40,198 nt of DNA from NCBI RefSeq assembly GCF_002234405.1, contig NZ_NMQT01000017.1:1-40198 (forward strand). The letters run 5' to 3'. This DNA comes from Amycolatopsis thailandensis (GTDB lineage Bacteria; Actinomycetota; Actinomycetes; Mycobacteriales; Pseudonocardiaceae). Positions 7,520 to 19,047 of this stretch are shown in pieces (the first letter of the stretch is position 1; each line of letters opens with the position of its first letter). Made by a program: the position numbers and the translations under genes. The notes under the pieces are model-generated. The model did not search any database and had not been told where the DNA came from. It saw only the letters and a list, made by a program, of their open reading frames with translations.

Positions 7520-8388
7520 GCGAGACCGTTGGCACGCAGGAGCGAGAGCGTGTTCACGGTGAACAGCCCGTTCCACTCCAGCGCGGCCGCGGGCGAATAG
7601 CTGGTGTAGTCGACCCGCCAGCCACCGTCTTCGTGCTGCCCGCCCGCCACCCGGAGCAGATCCGCTTCGATGACCTCAGGCCGGAAGAGCTTCCGTGCCG
7701 GTCCGTCCGGGTCCGGGGCGAAGTCGAGCGGGCGCATCGCCTCGCCCTCGATCCCGCCGCCGACGGCGACCACGCCGTCGTCCGGGACGAACCGGCCCAG
7801 TTTCCCGGTCAGGCGCGCGTCACCCAGCGCGTCCACCAGCTTCATCGCGAAGGCCAGTACGAGCGCGTGCGGCGCCCCGTCGAGCTTCTCGATCTCGTCG
7901 AGGCAATAGCGCGTGGCGTTCGCCAGCCAAGGATGCGCGGCGACGGCCGGATCGTGCGCCGCGACGCGACGCGCGACCAGCGCGACGATCGCGGTGATCT
8001 GCAACGAGGAGACCGACGGGTCCGCGTTCGCCCAGAACGGCGCGCTGCCGAACGGATCCGGCATCGGCAGGGCGAACGGGATCCCGCCGTCGGGCAACGA
8101 GATCGAGGCGAGCCAGTCGCAGAGTTCGGCCGCGCGCGGGCTGGACACCGGGCCGATGTCGGCGAAGACCTCGAAGGCGTGCAGCGCGCCTCCGGGCTGG
8201 CTGGTCGCGGAGCGGCAGTCGGGTTCGAGGCCATGGCCGTAGCCGCCGTCGGGATTGCGGTATCCCTCCAGCGCGGCGAGCGCCGCCGCCGGGTCACCGT
8301 CGCGGAAAAGGACCTCGAAACGCCGCCTGTCGAGCAGGCGGGCCCGGGTGGCCATGAACGTGGCCGCGGACTTCAGATCGATGTTCAT
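7516..8388 (-). CDS. Terpene cyclase/prenyltransferase-fold protein, function unknown
   Basis: A soluble protein of 290 residues built from repeated helical-barrel units with Gly-Gly turns: GYRNPDGGYGHGLEPD (about 42-57), LPDGGIPFALP (about 97-107) and GGQHEDGGWRVDY near the C terminus. Such QW-like NPDGGYG/DGGW repeats mark the alpha/alpha-toroid fold of squalene cyclases and prenyltransferases. The protein is half the size of squalene-hopene cyclase, and I see no DDxD-type catalytic motif with confidence, so a non-cyclase binding role is possible. It overlaps kptA by 4 bp in convergent orientation. Upstream is the TetR gene on the same strand. Confidence 0.75.
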   Translation of the reverse strand: MNIDLKSAATFMATRARLLDRRRFEVLFRDGDPAAALAALEGYRNPDGGYGHGLEPDCRSATSQPGGALHAFEVFADIGPVSSPRAAELCDWLASISLPDGGIPFALPMPDPFGSAPFWANADPSVSSLQITAIVALVARRVAAHDPAVAAHPWLANATRYCLDEIEKLDGAPHALVLAFAMKLVDALGDARLTGKLGRFVPDDGVVAVGGGIEGEAMRPLDFAPDPDGPARKLFRPEVIEADLLRVAGGQHEDGGWRVDYTSYSPAAALEWNGLFTVNTLSLLRANGLA

Positions 8389-8434
8389 GCCGACAGGTTC
8401 GCGCGGATCGCGGCGCCTGTCTTGAACACATCGG

Positions 8435-9007
8435 TCACGTGGCGCGGCGGCGCGGGCGGTTGTAGAGCTTGCGGCCGACGGTGAGAAGCGTCTCGCGCAG
8501 CGTCTCGTCGTCGAGCGACGCGACCTCGGGCGAACCGCCGGCGACGGCGATCCCCGCCAGCAGCACCTGGGCCGTCACGATCGCGGTGAGATCCGGATCC
8601 GGACCGACCAGGATCTCCAGCAGCCGGTTCTTGAAGCTGGCCGAGCTGTGCACGGACTTCTCGATCGCCCGGGCGATGCCGGGGTCGCTGGAGAACAGGG
8701 CGACCAGCGAGCGGTGCCGCACCACGAGGTCGACGAAACCGTCCAGCAGATGGTCGATCTGCGCGCCGCGGGTGCGCTGGGCGCGGGCGTCGTCGACGAT
8801 GCCTTCCAGTTCGAGCAGGACCGGCTCGGCGACGGATTCGGTGATCTCCGCCTTCGTCTTGAAGTGGTAGTAGACGGCGGCCTTCGTGACGCCGAGGGCG
8901 TCCGCGATCATCTGCAGCGAGGTGCCTTCCACGCCGTGTTCGGTGAACAACCGCAACGCCGTGTTCAGTAGTCGCGTGCGGGTGTCCTCCGCGTGGACGA
9001 CGTCCAT
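8435..9007 (-). CDS. TetR-family transcriptional repressor
   Basis: A regulator of 190 residues. The N-terminal helix-turn-helix is clear (TRTRLLNTALRLFTEHG, then TSLQMIADALGVTKAAVYYHF at about 29-49), followed by an all-helical ligand domain. A strong GAGGAGGG ribosome site precedes ATG 9007. It is divergent from an MMPL transporter, with two palindromes in the gap that are the likely operators. The arrangement is the usual one for a repressor controlling an efflux or lipid exporter and itself. The inducer is unknown. Confidence 0.93.
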   Translation of the reverse strand: MDVVHAEDTRTRLLNTALRLFTEHGVEGTSLQMIADALGVTKAAVYYHFKTKAEITESVAEPVLLELEGIVDDARAQRTRGAQIDHLLDGFVDLVVRHRSLVALFSSDPGIARAIEKSVHSSASFKNRLLEILVGPDPDLTAIVTAQVLLAGIAVAGGSPEVASLDDETLRETLLTVGRKLYNRPRRRAT

Positions 9008-9067
9008 GATCCCTCCTCGTTCAGCCGTCGGAGATTACGTCAAGCGTGCCCGTCGGGCCAAACGAGT

Positions 9068-9131
9068 ACTAGCCGTGCGGCTAGTCACACACTTGCCGAT
9101 CGACTTGTAGGCCACTAGCCGATCGGCTAGC
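9068..9131. promoter_or_regulatory. Two TetR-type operators
   Basis: ACTAGCCGTGCGGCTAGT (9068-9085) and ACTAGCCGATCGGCTAGC (9114-9131) are two nearly identical 18-bp palindromes, 46 bases apart centre to centre, in the tetR/MMPL divergent gap. The shared arms are CTAGCCG and CGGCTAG. One copy probably blocks each promoter. Visible directly; the binding protein is inferred from position. Confidence 0.85.
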
Positions 9132-9168
9132 TTGGAATGAACCTGATCGAGTGAACGGGAGATGTTTC

Positions 9169-11343
9169 GTGGCCAGCTTCCTGTACCGCCTGGGCCGGTT
9201 CTCGTTCCGGCGCCGGGCACTGGTGACGGCGGTGTGGGCCGCTGTCCTGGTGGCCCTCGGCGCGGGGGCGCTGACCCTGTCCGGCCAGCTTTCGAACTCG
9301 GTGACCATCCCCGGCACCGAGTCGCAGAAGGCGATCGACCAGCTCGCGGACCGGTTCCCGGAGGCCGCCGCCGGTGGCGCGACCGCGCGCGTCGTCATCT
9401 CGACGCCCGGCGACATCACCGACGAGGCCGGGCGGGCGGCGATCACGGGTCTCGTCACCGGGCTCAAGGACGCGCCGAAGGTCGCCGGCGTGGTCGACCC
9501 GCTGCAGATGCAGTCGATCTCGCCGGACAAGCACGTCGCGCTGGCGCAGGTCAGCTATCGCGTGCCGGGCTTCGAGCTGACCGACGCCGACCGCGAAGGC
9601 CTGATGGCCGCCGCCGACGCGGCCAAGGCCGCCGGGTACACCGTGGACTTCGGCGGTGACGCCGTCCAGGCGATGCCCGCCACGAACGCCACCGAAGGCC
9701 TCGGTGTAGCCGTCGCCGCCATCGTCCTGATCATCACCTTCGGCTCGCTGCTCGCGGCCGGGATCCCGCTGCTGACCGCGCTCATCGGCGTCGGGATCGG
9801 CATGGCGGGCATCACGACGGCGTCCGGTTTCCTGGAACTGAACACGAACACGCCGGTGCTCGCGCTGATGATCGGTCTCGCGGTCGGCATCGACTACGCG
9901 CTCTTCATCGTCTCCCGCTATCGGCACGAACTGAGCATCGGCCGTGATCCGGAAGAAGCGGCCGGACGCGCCACCGGCACGGCGGGCTCCGCCGTGGTGT
10001 TCGCCGGGCTGACCGTGATCATCGCGCTGGCGGGCCTGACCGTCGTCGGCATCCCGTTCCTCGGCGAGATGGGCGTCGCCGCGGCGATCACCGTCGCCAT
10101 CGCGGTCGTCATCGCGCTCACCCTGCTGCCCGCCATCCTCGGGTTCGCGGGCGGCAAATTGGCCGGTGGCAAGATCCGCTTGCGCCGCAAGGAAAGCGCG
10201 ACGACGCACGGTGAGCGCTGGGCGCGTTTCGTGGCCCGGCACCGGATCCCGGTGCTGATCGCCGCGATCGCCGGGCTCGCGATCGTCGCCATCCCGGCCG
10301 CGAGCATGCAGCTCGGCCTGCCGAACGACAGCACCGCCGCACCGGACACCACCCAGCGCAAGTCCTACGACACCGTCGCCCGCAGCTTCGGCGAAGGCGC
10401 CAACGGCCCGCTGGTGATCGTCGTCGACCTGGCCGGCAGCACCGACCGGCAGGCCGCGCTCCAGCAGGCGGCCGCGGGGATCGGCGGACTCGAAGAGCGC
10501 CCGATCGTCACGCCGCCGAAGACCAACCGGGACGGTGACCTGGCGCTGCTGACCGTCATCCCGAAGAGCGGTCCGAGCAGCACCGCGACCGAAGACCTCG
10601 TCAGCGACATCCGCGGCCTGAACGCGGGGCTGGGTTCGGCCACCGGCGCGTCGCTGGCGGTGACCGGCCAGACCGCGGCCAACATCGACGTCTCGGAGAA
10701 GCTCGCCGACGCGATGCTGCCGTACCTCGCGCTGATCGTCGGGCTCGCGTTCCTGTTGCTGATGCTGGTGTTCCGCTCGATCGTCGTCCCGCTGAAGGCG
10801 ACACTGGGCTTCCTCGGCTCCGTGGTCGCGACGTTCGGTGCCGTGGTGGCGGTGTTCCAGTGGGGCTGGCTCACCGATCTGCTCGGGGTGAAGACGACCG
10901 GGCCGATCATGAGCATGCTGCCGATCCTGCTGATCGGTGTGCTGTTCGGGCTCGCGATGGACTACCAGGTGTTCCTGGTGACGCGGATGCGGGAGGAATA
11001 CGTCCACGGCGCCGACCCGCAGCAGGCGATGGTCACCGGCTTCCGGCACGGCTCCCGGGTCGTGGTCGCCGCCGCGCTGATCATGATCAGTGTGTTCGCC
11101 GGGTTCGTCCTCGCGGAGTCCTCGCTGATCCAATCGATCGGGTTCGCGCTGGCCTTCGGGGTGCTGGTGGACGCGTTCGTGATCCGGATGACCATCGTGC
11201 CCGCGCTGATGTCGCTGCTCGGGCGCGGCGCCTGGTGGCTGCCGAAGTGGCTGGACCGCGTGCTGCCGGATGTCGACGTCGAAGGCGAGAAGCTCGCGAA
11301 GCAGCTGGACGCTCCTGACGAGCGGGAGCTGGTTCGGAGCTGA
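9169..11343 (+). CDS. MMPL-family (RND-type) membrane transporter
   Basis: A transporter of 724 residues with two repeated halves, each having one transmembrane helix, a large extracytoplasmic loop and a block of about five helices. The proton-relay signatures are visible as VGIDYALFIVSRYRHEL and LAMDYQVFLVTRMREEY in the two halves. Relatives export lipids, polyketides or drugs, powered by protons. I chose GTG 9169 because GGGAG stands 7 bases before it; ATG 9151 lacks a site. It is divergent from a TetR gene and probably repressed by it. Substrate unknown; a drug or metabolite efflux role is most consistent with the local regulator. Confidence 0.93.
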   Translation: MASFLYRLGRFSFRRRALVTAVWAAVLVALGAGALTLSGQLSNSVTIPGTESQKAIDQLADRFPEAAAGGATARVVISTPGDITDEAGRAAITGLVTGLKDAPKVAGVVDPLQMQSISPDKHVALAQVSYRVPGFELTDADREGLMAAADAAKAAGYTVDFGGDAVQAMPATNATEGLGVAVAAIVLIITFGSLLAAGIPLLTALIGVGIGMAGITTASGFLELNTNTPVLALMIGLAVGIDYALFIVSRYRHELSIGRDPEEAAGRATGTAGSAVVFAGLTVIIALAGLTVVGIPFLGEMGVAAAITVAIAVVIALTLLPAILGFAGGKLAGGKIRLRRKESATTHGERWARFVARHRIPVLIAAIAGLAIVAIPAASMQLGLPNDSTAAPDTTQRKSYDTVARSFGEGANGPLVIVVDLAGSTDRQAALQQAAAGIGGLEERPIVTPPKTNRDGDLALLTVIPKSGPSSTATEDLVSDIRGLNAGLGSATGASLAVTGQTAANIDVSEKLADAMLPYLALIVGLAFLLLMLVFRSIVVPLKATLGFLGSVVATFGAVVAVFQWGWLTDLLGVKTTGPIMSMLPILLIGVLFGLAMDYQVFLVTRMREEYVHGADPQQAMVTGFRHGSRVVVAAALIMISVFAGFVLAESSLIQSIGFALAFGVLVDAFVIRMTIVPALMSLLGRGAWWLPKWLDRVLPDVDVEGEKLAKQLDAPDERELVRS

Positions 11344-11370
11344 AGGACGCTTTACCCGCGTTAGACGCGG

Positions 11371-11415
11371 TGAAGGGGACTTTCGTCGCATGTCATGCGG
11401 GGAAAGTCCCCTTCA
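11371..11415. terminator. Long hairpin overlapping the NADAR stop
   Basis: TGAAGGGGACTTTC (11371-11384) pairs perfectly with GAAAGTCCCCTTCA (11402-11415), and an inner CGCAT/ATGCG pair extends the stem. It lies 27 bases after the MMPL stop and contains the last codons and stop of the convergent NADAR gene, so it could terminate both transcripts. No T-run. Confidence 0.65.
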
Positions 11416-11962
11416 GCTCTGTCCGGGCCTCGCCTAGCGCGAATCCGAGCAGGTTCAAGCCGCGCCAGCGTTCGGCGTTGTCGACGTGCGGATGGTCGGC
11501 CGCGAGCCCGATCCCCCAGACGACGTCCAGCGGACTGGCTTCGACCAGTACACGGTTCTTGGTGCCGAGCAGGAAATCCCGCAGGTTCGGGTGTTGCCCG
11601 AACTTGGCGACCGTCCCGTCGAGGACGATGCCGTAGCGCTCGGCCTCCCAGCGGCTCTGGTCGAATCCCCGTACTTGGCGGCCCAAAGCCTTGGCCTCAC
11701 GCGGATGCCGGGCCTTGAGGATTCTCGCGGCGCTTTCGGCGTCGTCGAACAGGACCGCCTTGCGCCACATCATGTAGTGCTCGGCGGTCGAAAACGTTTC
11801 GCCGTCCGCGGTGAACCGGGCGGGCCACCACTGGCTGAAGCACTCCGGCCCGATCGTGCCGTCACGCCGGGGCTGATGCCCCCAGAAGAACAGGAACTTG
11901 ACGCGGCTCCCCGATCGCTGAAGCCGGATGACTTCGGCGACGGTGCGCGGGGTTCCGGACAT
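11393..11962 (-). CDS. NADAR domain protein (YbiA-like)
   Basis: About 189 residues. CFSQWWPARFTADGETFSTAEHYMMWRKA followed by ASPLDVVWGIGLAADHPHVDNAERWRGLNLLG are the two hallmark segments of NADAR proteins, N-glycosidases acting on riboflavin-pathway intermediates (YbiA) or, in other members, removing ADP-ribose from guanine bases. No DarT-like ADP-ribosyltransferase is beside it, so the housekeeping or damage-clearing role is the simpler reading. The start is unsure: ATG 11962 or ATG 11983, neither with a strong ribosome site. The final codons (LKGTFPA) fall inside a long hairpin, so the C terminus is partly dictated by that repeat. Confidence 0.88.
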   Translation of the reverse strand: MSGTPRTVAEVIRLQRSGSRVKFLFFWGHQPRRDGTIGPECFSQWWPARFTADGETFSTAEHYMMWRKAVLFDDAESAARILKARHPREAKALGRQVRGFDQSRWEAERYGIVLDGTVAKFGQHPNLRDFLLGTKNRVLVEASPLDVVWGIGLAADHPHVDNAERWRGLNLLGFALGEARTELKGTFPA

Positions 11963-12016
11963 GCCGCACAGCATGCCCGCCACCGTCGCGGCGCGCAGCC
12001 GATTTACCGCCGGCGC

Positions 12017-12172
12017 TCAGGCCAGCCAGGCGATGGCGCCGCCGATCGCCAGCACCGCGCCGATCCCCAGCACGACGGCCATGAACTTGACGCTCTTCCA
12101 GGTCGCGTAGACGCCGCCGATCAGGAAGCCGCCGAGCGCGAACAACAGCACGGCGATGGTCGAGTTACTCAT
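12017..12172 (-). CDS. Small two-helix membrane protein
   Basis: A protein of 51 residues: MSNSTIAVLLFALGGFLIGG, a short basic loop (TWKSVKF), then MAVVLGIGAVLAIGGAIAWLA. Two transmembrane helices account for nearly the whole chain. ATG 12172 is chosen because the upstream extension is Pro/Gly/Arg rich and not protein-like; the ribosome site is weak. It sits just beyond the palindrome that follows hisB, on the same strand, so it may need its own promoter. Function unknown; small proteins of this shape can modulate a membrane complex. Confidence 0.6.
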   Translation of the reverse strand: MSNSTIAVLLFALGGFLIGGVYATWKSVKFMAVVLGIGAVLAIGGAIAWLA

Positions 12173-12225
12173 GCCCGCCAGGCTGCCACATCCGCGCCTC
12201 CCCGACCCCGCGGGGTGCGGCACCA

Positions 12226-12289
12226 CGCAGTTCGTCCTCTGGATGCGGTAGTTGCGCGTGCAAGGACCGCATCCAGAGGACGAAACGCG
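12226..12289 (-). repeat. Palindrome family A, copy 1 (after hisB)
   Basis: The 30-nt arms at 12226-12255 and 12260-12289 pair with four mismatches around the 4-nt loop GCGT. The core TTCGTCCTCTGGATGCGGT is shared with copies at 17584 and 21770. The right end lies 3 bases from the hisB stop codon, so on the minus strand the structure forms directly after hisB. It probably terminates or protects the hisDCB transcript. No T-run follows. Confidence 0.85.
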
Positions 12290-12292
12290 GGG

Positions 12293-16190
<3,898 letters not shown>

Positions 16191-16695
16191 CGTCCACCGA
16201 TCGCTCGAAGAAGGATTCGAGCACCACGATCGTCTGCGTCCCGGTGACGCCTTCGATGGCGTACAGCCTGCGTAGCGACGCCTGCAACTCCTCGGTGGTC
16301 GGCGTGCGCACCTTCACCAGGAGCGAGGCCGGGCCCGCGATGATGTGCGCCTCCACGACCTCCGGCAACGCCTCCAGCGCTGCCCTGGTCGGCGAATCGC
16401 CCATCCACGAACCGGCCTCGACCAGCACGAACGCCATCACTCCCCGGCCGACCGCCGCCGGGTCGACGTCGACGGTGGTGCGCCGGACGACGCCCTGTTC
16501 GCGCAGTTTGCGGACCCGCTCGTGCGCGGCGCCCGCGGACAAGCCGACCGCCTTGCCGAGCGCGGCGTACGCCTGGGTCGCGTCCTGCTGCAACTCGCTG
16601 AGCAGCATGCGATCTACGTCATCCACGGGTTGACCATATCACGTTCGGCAGTTCATGATGATCTCAGTATCTTGTTCGGCTTGCTGGGGGTTTTC

Positions 16696-17592
16696 ATGGA
16701 CATGGTCAAAGCGCACTTCGAAGTCCTGGACGAACGGTTCGCCCGGGTCAACGGGGACGAGTGGATGCGGCGCCTGCACACCGGCTGCCGGTGGACCGAG
16801 GGGCCCGCCTACTTCCCCGCCGGCCGGTACCTGGTCTTCAGCGACATCCCGAACGACCGCGTCCTGCGGTGGGACGAGACCACGGGCGCGGTCGGTGTGT
16901 TCCGCGAACCCGCCGGATTCCACAATGGGCACACCGTCGACCGCCAGGGCAGGCTCGTCAGCTGCGAACAGGGCGGCCGCCGGGTGACGCGCACCGAGCA
17001 CGACGGCACGACCACCGTGCTCGCGGACACCTATCAGGGCAAGAAGTTCAACAGCCCCAACGACGTAGTCGAAAGTTCGGACGGCGCGATCTGGTTCACC
17101 GACCCCAGCTACGGGATCGACAGCGACTACGAAGGTCATCAGGCGGAAAGCGAGGTCGGCGCCTGCCACGTCTACCGCGCCGACCCGCTGGACGGCTCCG
17201 TGCGGATCGTCGCGGACGACTTCACGCGCCCGAACGGACTCGCGTTCTCCCTCGACGAATCACTGCTCTACATCGCGGACACGCGGCAGAACCCCAGTCA
17301 CATCAGGGTTTTCTCGGTGGCCGGGGGACGGCTCTCCGGCGGCGGGATCTTCACCACCTGCGATGCCGGTGGATTCGACGGGGTGCGAGTGGACGCGGCC
17401 GGACGGGTCTGGGCCGCCGCGCACGACGGTCTGCACTGCTTCGCGCCCGACGGCACGCGTATCGGGAAGCTGCGGGTGCCGGAGGTCTGTTCGAACCTGA
17501 CCTTCGGCGGGCCGCGGTGGAACGACCTCTTCATCACCGCGTCCAGTTCGGTCTACACGCTGCGGGTGAACTTCTCGGGACCGCGCGTTTAG
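16696..17592 (+). CDS. SMP-30/gluconolactonase family protein
   Basis: A six-bladed beta-propeller hydrolase of 298 residues. WTEGPAYFP (first metal glutamate), KFNSPNDVVESSDGAIWFTDPSYG, TRPNGLAFSLDESLLYIADT and GGFDGVRVDAAGRVWAA carry the Glu/Asn/Asn/Asp metal site of the family. Members open sugar lactones or related esters; the true substrate is unknown. ATG 16696 follows GGGGG at a good distance. It is divergent from the Lrp regulator, a plausible controller. Its last three codons and stop lie inside palindrome A copy 2, so the repeat appears to supply the stop codon. Confidence 0.93.
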   Translation: MDMVKAHFEVLDERFARVNGDEWMRRLHTGCRWTEGPAYFPAGRYLVFSDIPNDRVLRWDETTGAVGVFREPAGFHNGHTVDRQGRLVSCEQGGRRVTRTEHDGTTTVLADTYQGKKFNSPNDVVESSDGAIWFTDPSYGIDSDYEGHQAESEVGACHVYRADPLDGSVRIVADDFTRPNGLAFSLDESLLYIADTRQNPSHIRVFSVAGGRLSGGGIFTTCDAGGFDGVRVDAAGRVWAAAHDGLHCFAPDGTRIGKLRVPEVCSNLTFGGPRWNDLFITASSSVYTLRVNFSGPRV

Positions 17593-17648
17593 TCCTCTGG
17601 ATGCGGTCTTTGCGCGAGGCAAGTACCGCATTCAGAGGACGAAATGCG
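17584..17648 (-). repeat. Palindrome family A, copy 2
   Basis: The arms 17584-17613 and 17619-17648 pair with five mismatches around the 5-nt loop GCGAG. The right arm is almost identical to that of copy 3. The right end is 5 bases from the stop of the minus-strand response regulator at 17654; the left arm contains the stop of the convergent SMP-30 gene. It probably terminates both. Confidence 0.85.
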
Positions 17649-17653
17649 TGGGG

Positions 17654-18310
17654 CTAGCGCAGCAGGCCCTCGCGGATCGCCACCCGTACGAACCCGGCCC
17701 GCCGCCGTTCGCCCGTCTTGTCCCGGATCCGGTCGAGATAGGACCGCACCGTCCGCACGCTGATGTTCAGGATCTCCGCCACGTCGACGTCCCGTTCACC
17801 GGCCGCGACCAGCCGCAGCACCTGCTTCTCCCGCTCGGACAACACGATCTTGGGTCCGGCGTGCCGGTCTTCGCTGTCCTGGATGATCATTCCGGCCAGC
17901 GTCGGCGACACGTAGGCGTTGTCCTCGGCGATGGTGCGGATGGCGCGCAGGAGTTCGTCGCCGTCGACGTCCTTGGACAGGAAACCTTTCGCCCCGGCCT
18001 GCATGGCCCCCAGCACTTCGGGTTGTTCGGCGTGCGCGGACACCACGAGCACCTTGTGCCCCATCTGTCCCACTTCGAGCACCGCGGCGGCGTCCTGGAC
18101 ACCGCGCAGCTTGAGGTCGAGGACGACGACACTGCCCGGAGGCTGTTCCTGGACGGCGAACCGCGCGACGGAATCGGCGACGGCGCCCAGCTCGATGTCG
18201 GGCGCTTCGGTGAGGACGCGCGCGACGGCGTCCCGGTACAGCGGATGATCTTCGATCACCCCGACGTTGATCGGCGTACTGCGTTTCGGCTGCTGCTCGT
18301 CTGCGTTCAC
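17654..18310 (-). CDS. NarL/LuxR response regulator, ESX-linked copy 1
   Basis: An orphan response regulator of 218 residues. The receiver domain (about 15-130) has the acidic pair E20/D21, phospho-acceptor D65 (VVLDLKL), S91 and K113 (FLSKDV); the C-terminal LuxR helix-turn-helix is SEREKQVLRLVAAGERDVDVAEILNISVRTVRSYLDRIRDK. GTG 18310 overlaps the preceding regulator's stop (GTGA), so it is translationally coupled. No histidine kinase is encoded nearby. It is the third gene of eccB-regulator-regulator and is closely similar to its neighbour, pointing to tandem duplication. Control of the ESX genes is the natural inference. Confidence 0.94.
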   Translation of the reverse strand: MNADEQQPKRSTPINVGVIEDHPLYRDAVARVLTEAPDIELGAVADSVARFAVQEQPPGSVVVLDLKLRGVQDAAAVLEVGQMGHKVLVVSAHAEQPEVLGAMQAGAKGFLSKDVDGDELLRAIRTIAEDNAYVSPTLAGMIIQDSEDRHAGPKIVLSEREKQVLRLVAAGERDVDVAEILNISVRTVRSYLDRIRDKTGERRRAGFVRVAIREGLLR

Positions 18311-19047
18311 CGGCGTCCTTCGAATCCGCCCGCGTCGTCGCGGGGCGCGACCGGCCGAGACGGGCCGGGCACCTCCGGCGGAGACGCGAGCCCGAGCTGG
18401 ATGGCCTTGCGGACCAGACCGGCCCGCCTTCTCTCTCCGAGTTTGTCACGGATCCGGTCCAGATAACCGCGCACCGTCCGGACCCCGATGCCCAGGATGC
18501 GGGCGATGTCGACGTCGCGTTCGCCCGCCGCGACCAGCCGGAGGACCTGCTTCTCCCGCGCGGAGAGCGCGACGTCCGGAGCCGACACGGGACGGTCGGC
18601 GTTGTCCTTGATGATCATTCCGGCCACCACCGCGGAGACGTAGGCCCGGCCCTGCGCGACCGTCCTGATCGCGATCAGCAGCTCGTCGACGTCGACGTCC
18701 TTGGACAGGAAACCCTTGGCACCGGCGGCGATCGCGCCGAGCACCTGCTCGGGTTCCGCCTGCGCGGACACCACGAGCACGTGATGTCCCAGCTCGCACA
18801 CCTGGAGCACGGCCGCCGCCCCGGCGATCCCCGGCAGGCCGAGGTCGAGCAGCACCACGCTGCCGGGCGGCTGCGGATGGACGTGGAACCGGGCGACCGA
18901 ATCGACCACCGCGCCGAGTTCGATCCCCTCGGCCTCGGTGAGGACCCGGACCACCGCGTGGCGGTACAACGGATGGTCCTCGATCACCGCGACGTCGACC
19001 CGGTCGGTCTCCGGCCTGTCTTCAGTCATCTGCACGTTCCCGCTCAC
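18307..19047 (-). CDS. NarL/LuxR response regulator, ESX-linked copy 2
   Basis: A paralogue of the following gene, 246 residues. The receiver has E23/D24, phospho-acceptor D68 (VVLLDLGLPG), S94 and K116, so it is complete; the helix-turn-helix is SAREKQVLRLVAAGERDVDIARILGIGVRTVRGYLDRIRDK. The C-terminal extension SPPEVPGPSRPVAPRDDAGG is absent in the other copy. GTG 19047 overlaps the eccB stop (GTGA); ATG 19029 is an alternative. Coupling to eccB at one end and to the second regulator at the other means the three proteins are made in step. Confidence 0.93.
   Translation of the reverse strand: MSGNVQMTEDRPETDRVDVAVIEDHPLYRHAVVRVLTEAEGIELGAVVDSVARFHVHPQPPGSVVLLDLGLPGIAGAAAVLQVCELGHHVLVVSAQAEPEQVLGAIAAGAKGFLSKDVDVDELLIAIRTVAQGRAYVSAVVAGMIIKDNADRPVSAPDVALSAREKQVLRLVAAGERDVDIARILGIGVRTVRGYLDRIRDKLGERRRAGLVRKAIQLGLASPPEVPGPSRPVAPRDDAGGFEGRR

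Noticed and set aside
9127..11391. A 754-residue minus-strand open frame opposite the MMPL gene
   Set aside because: It is an Asp/His/Arg-rich mirror of the transporter's codon bias with no domain; the plus-strand gene is unmistakable.
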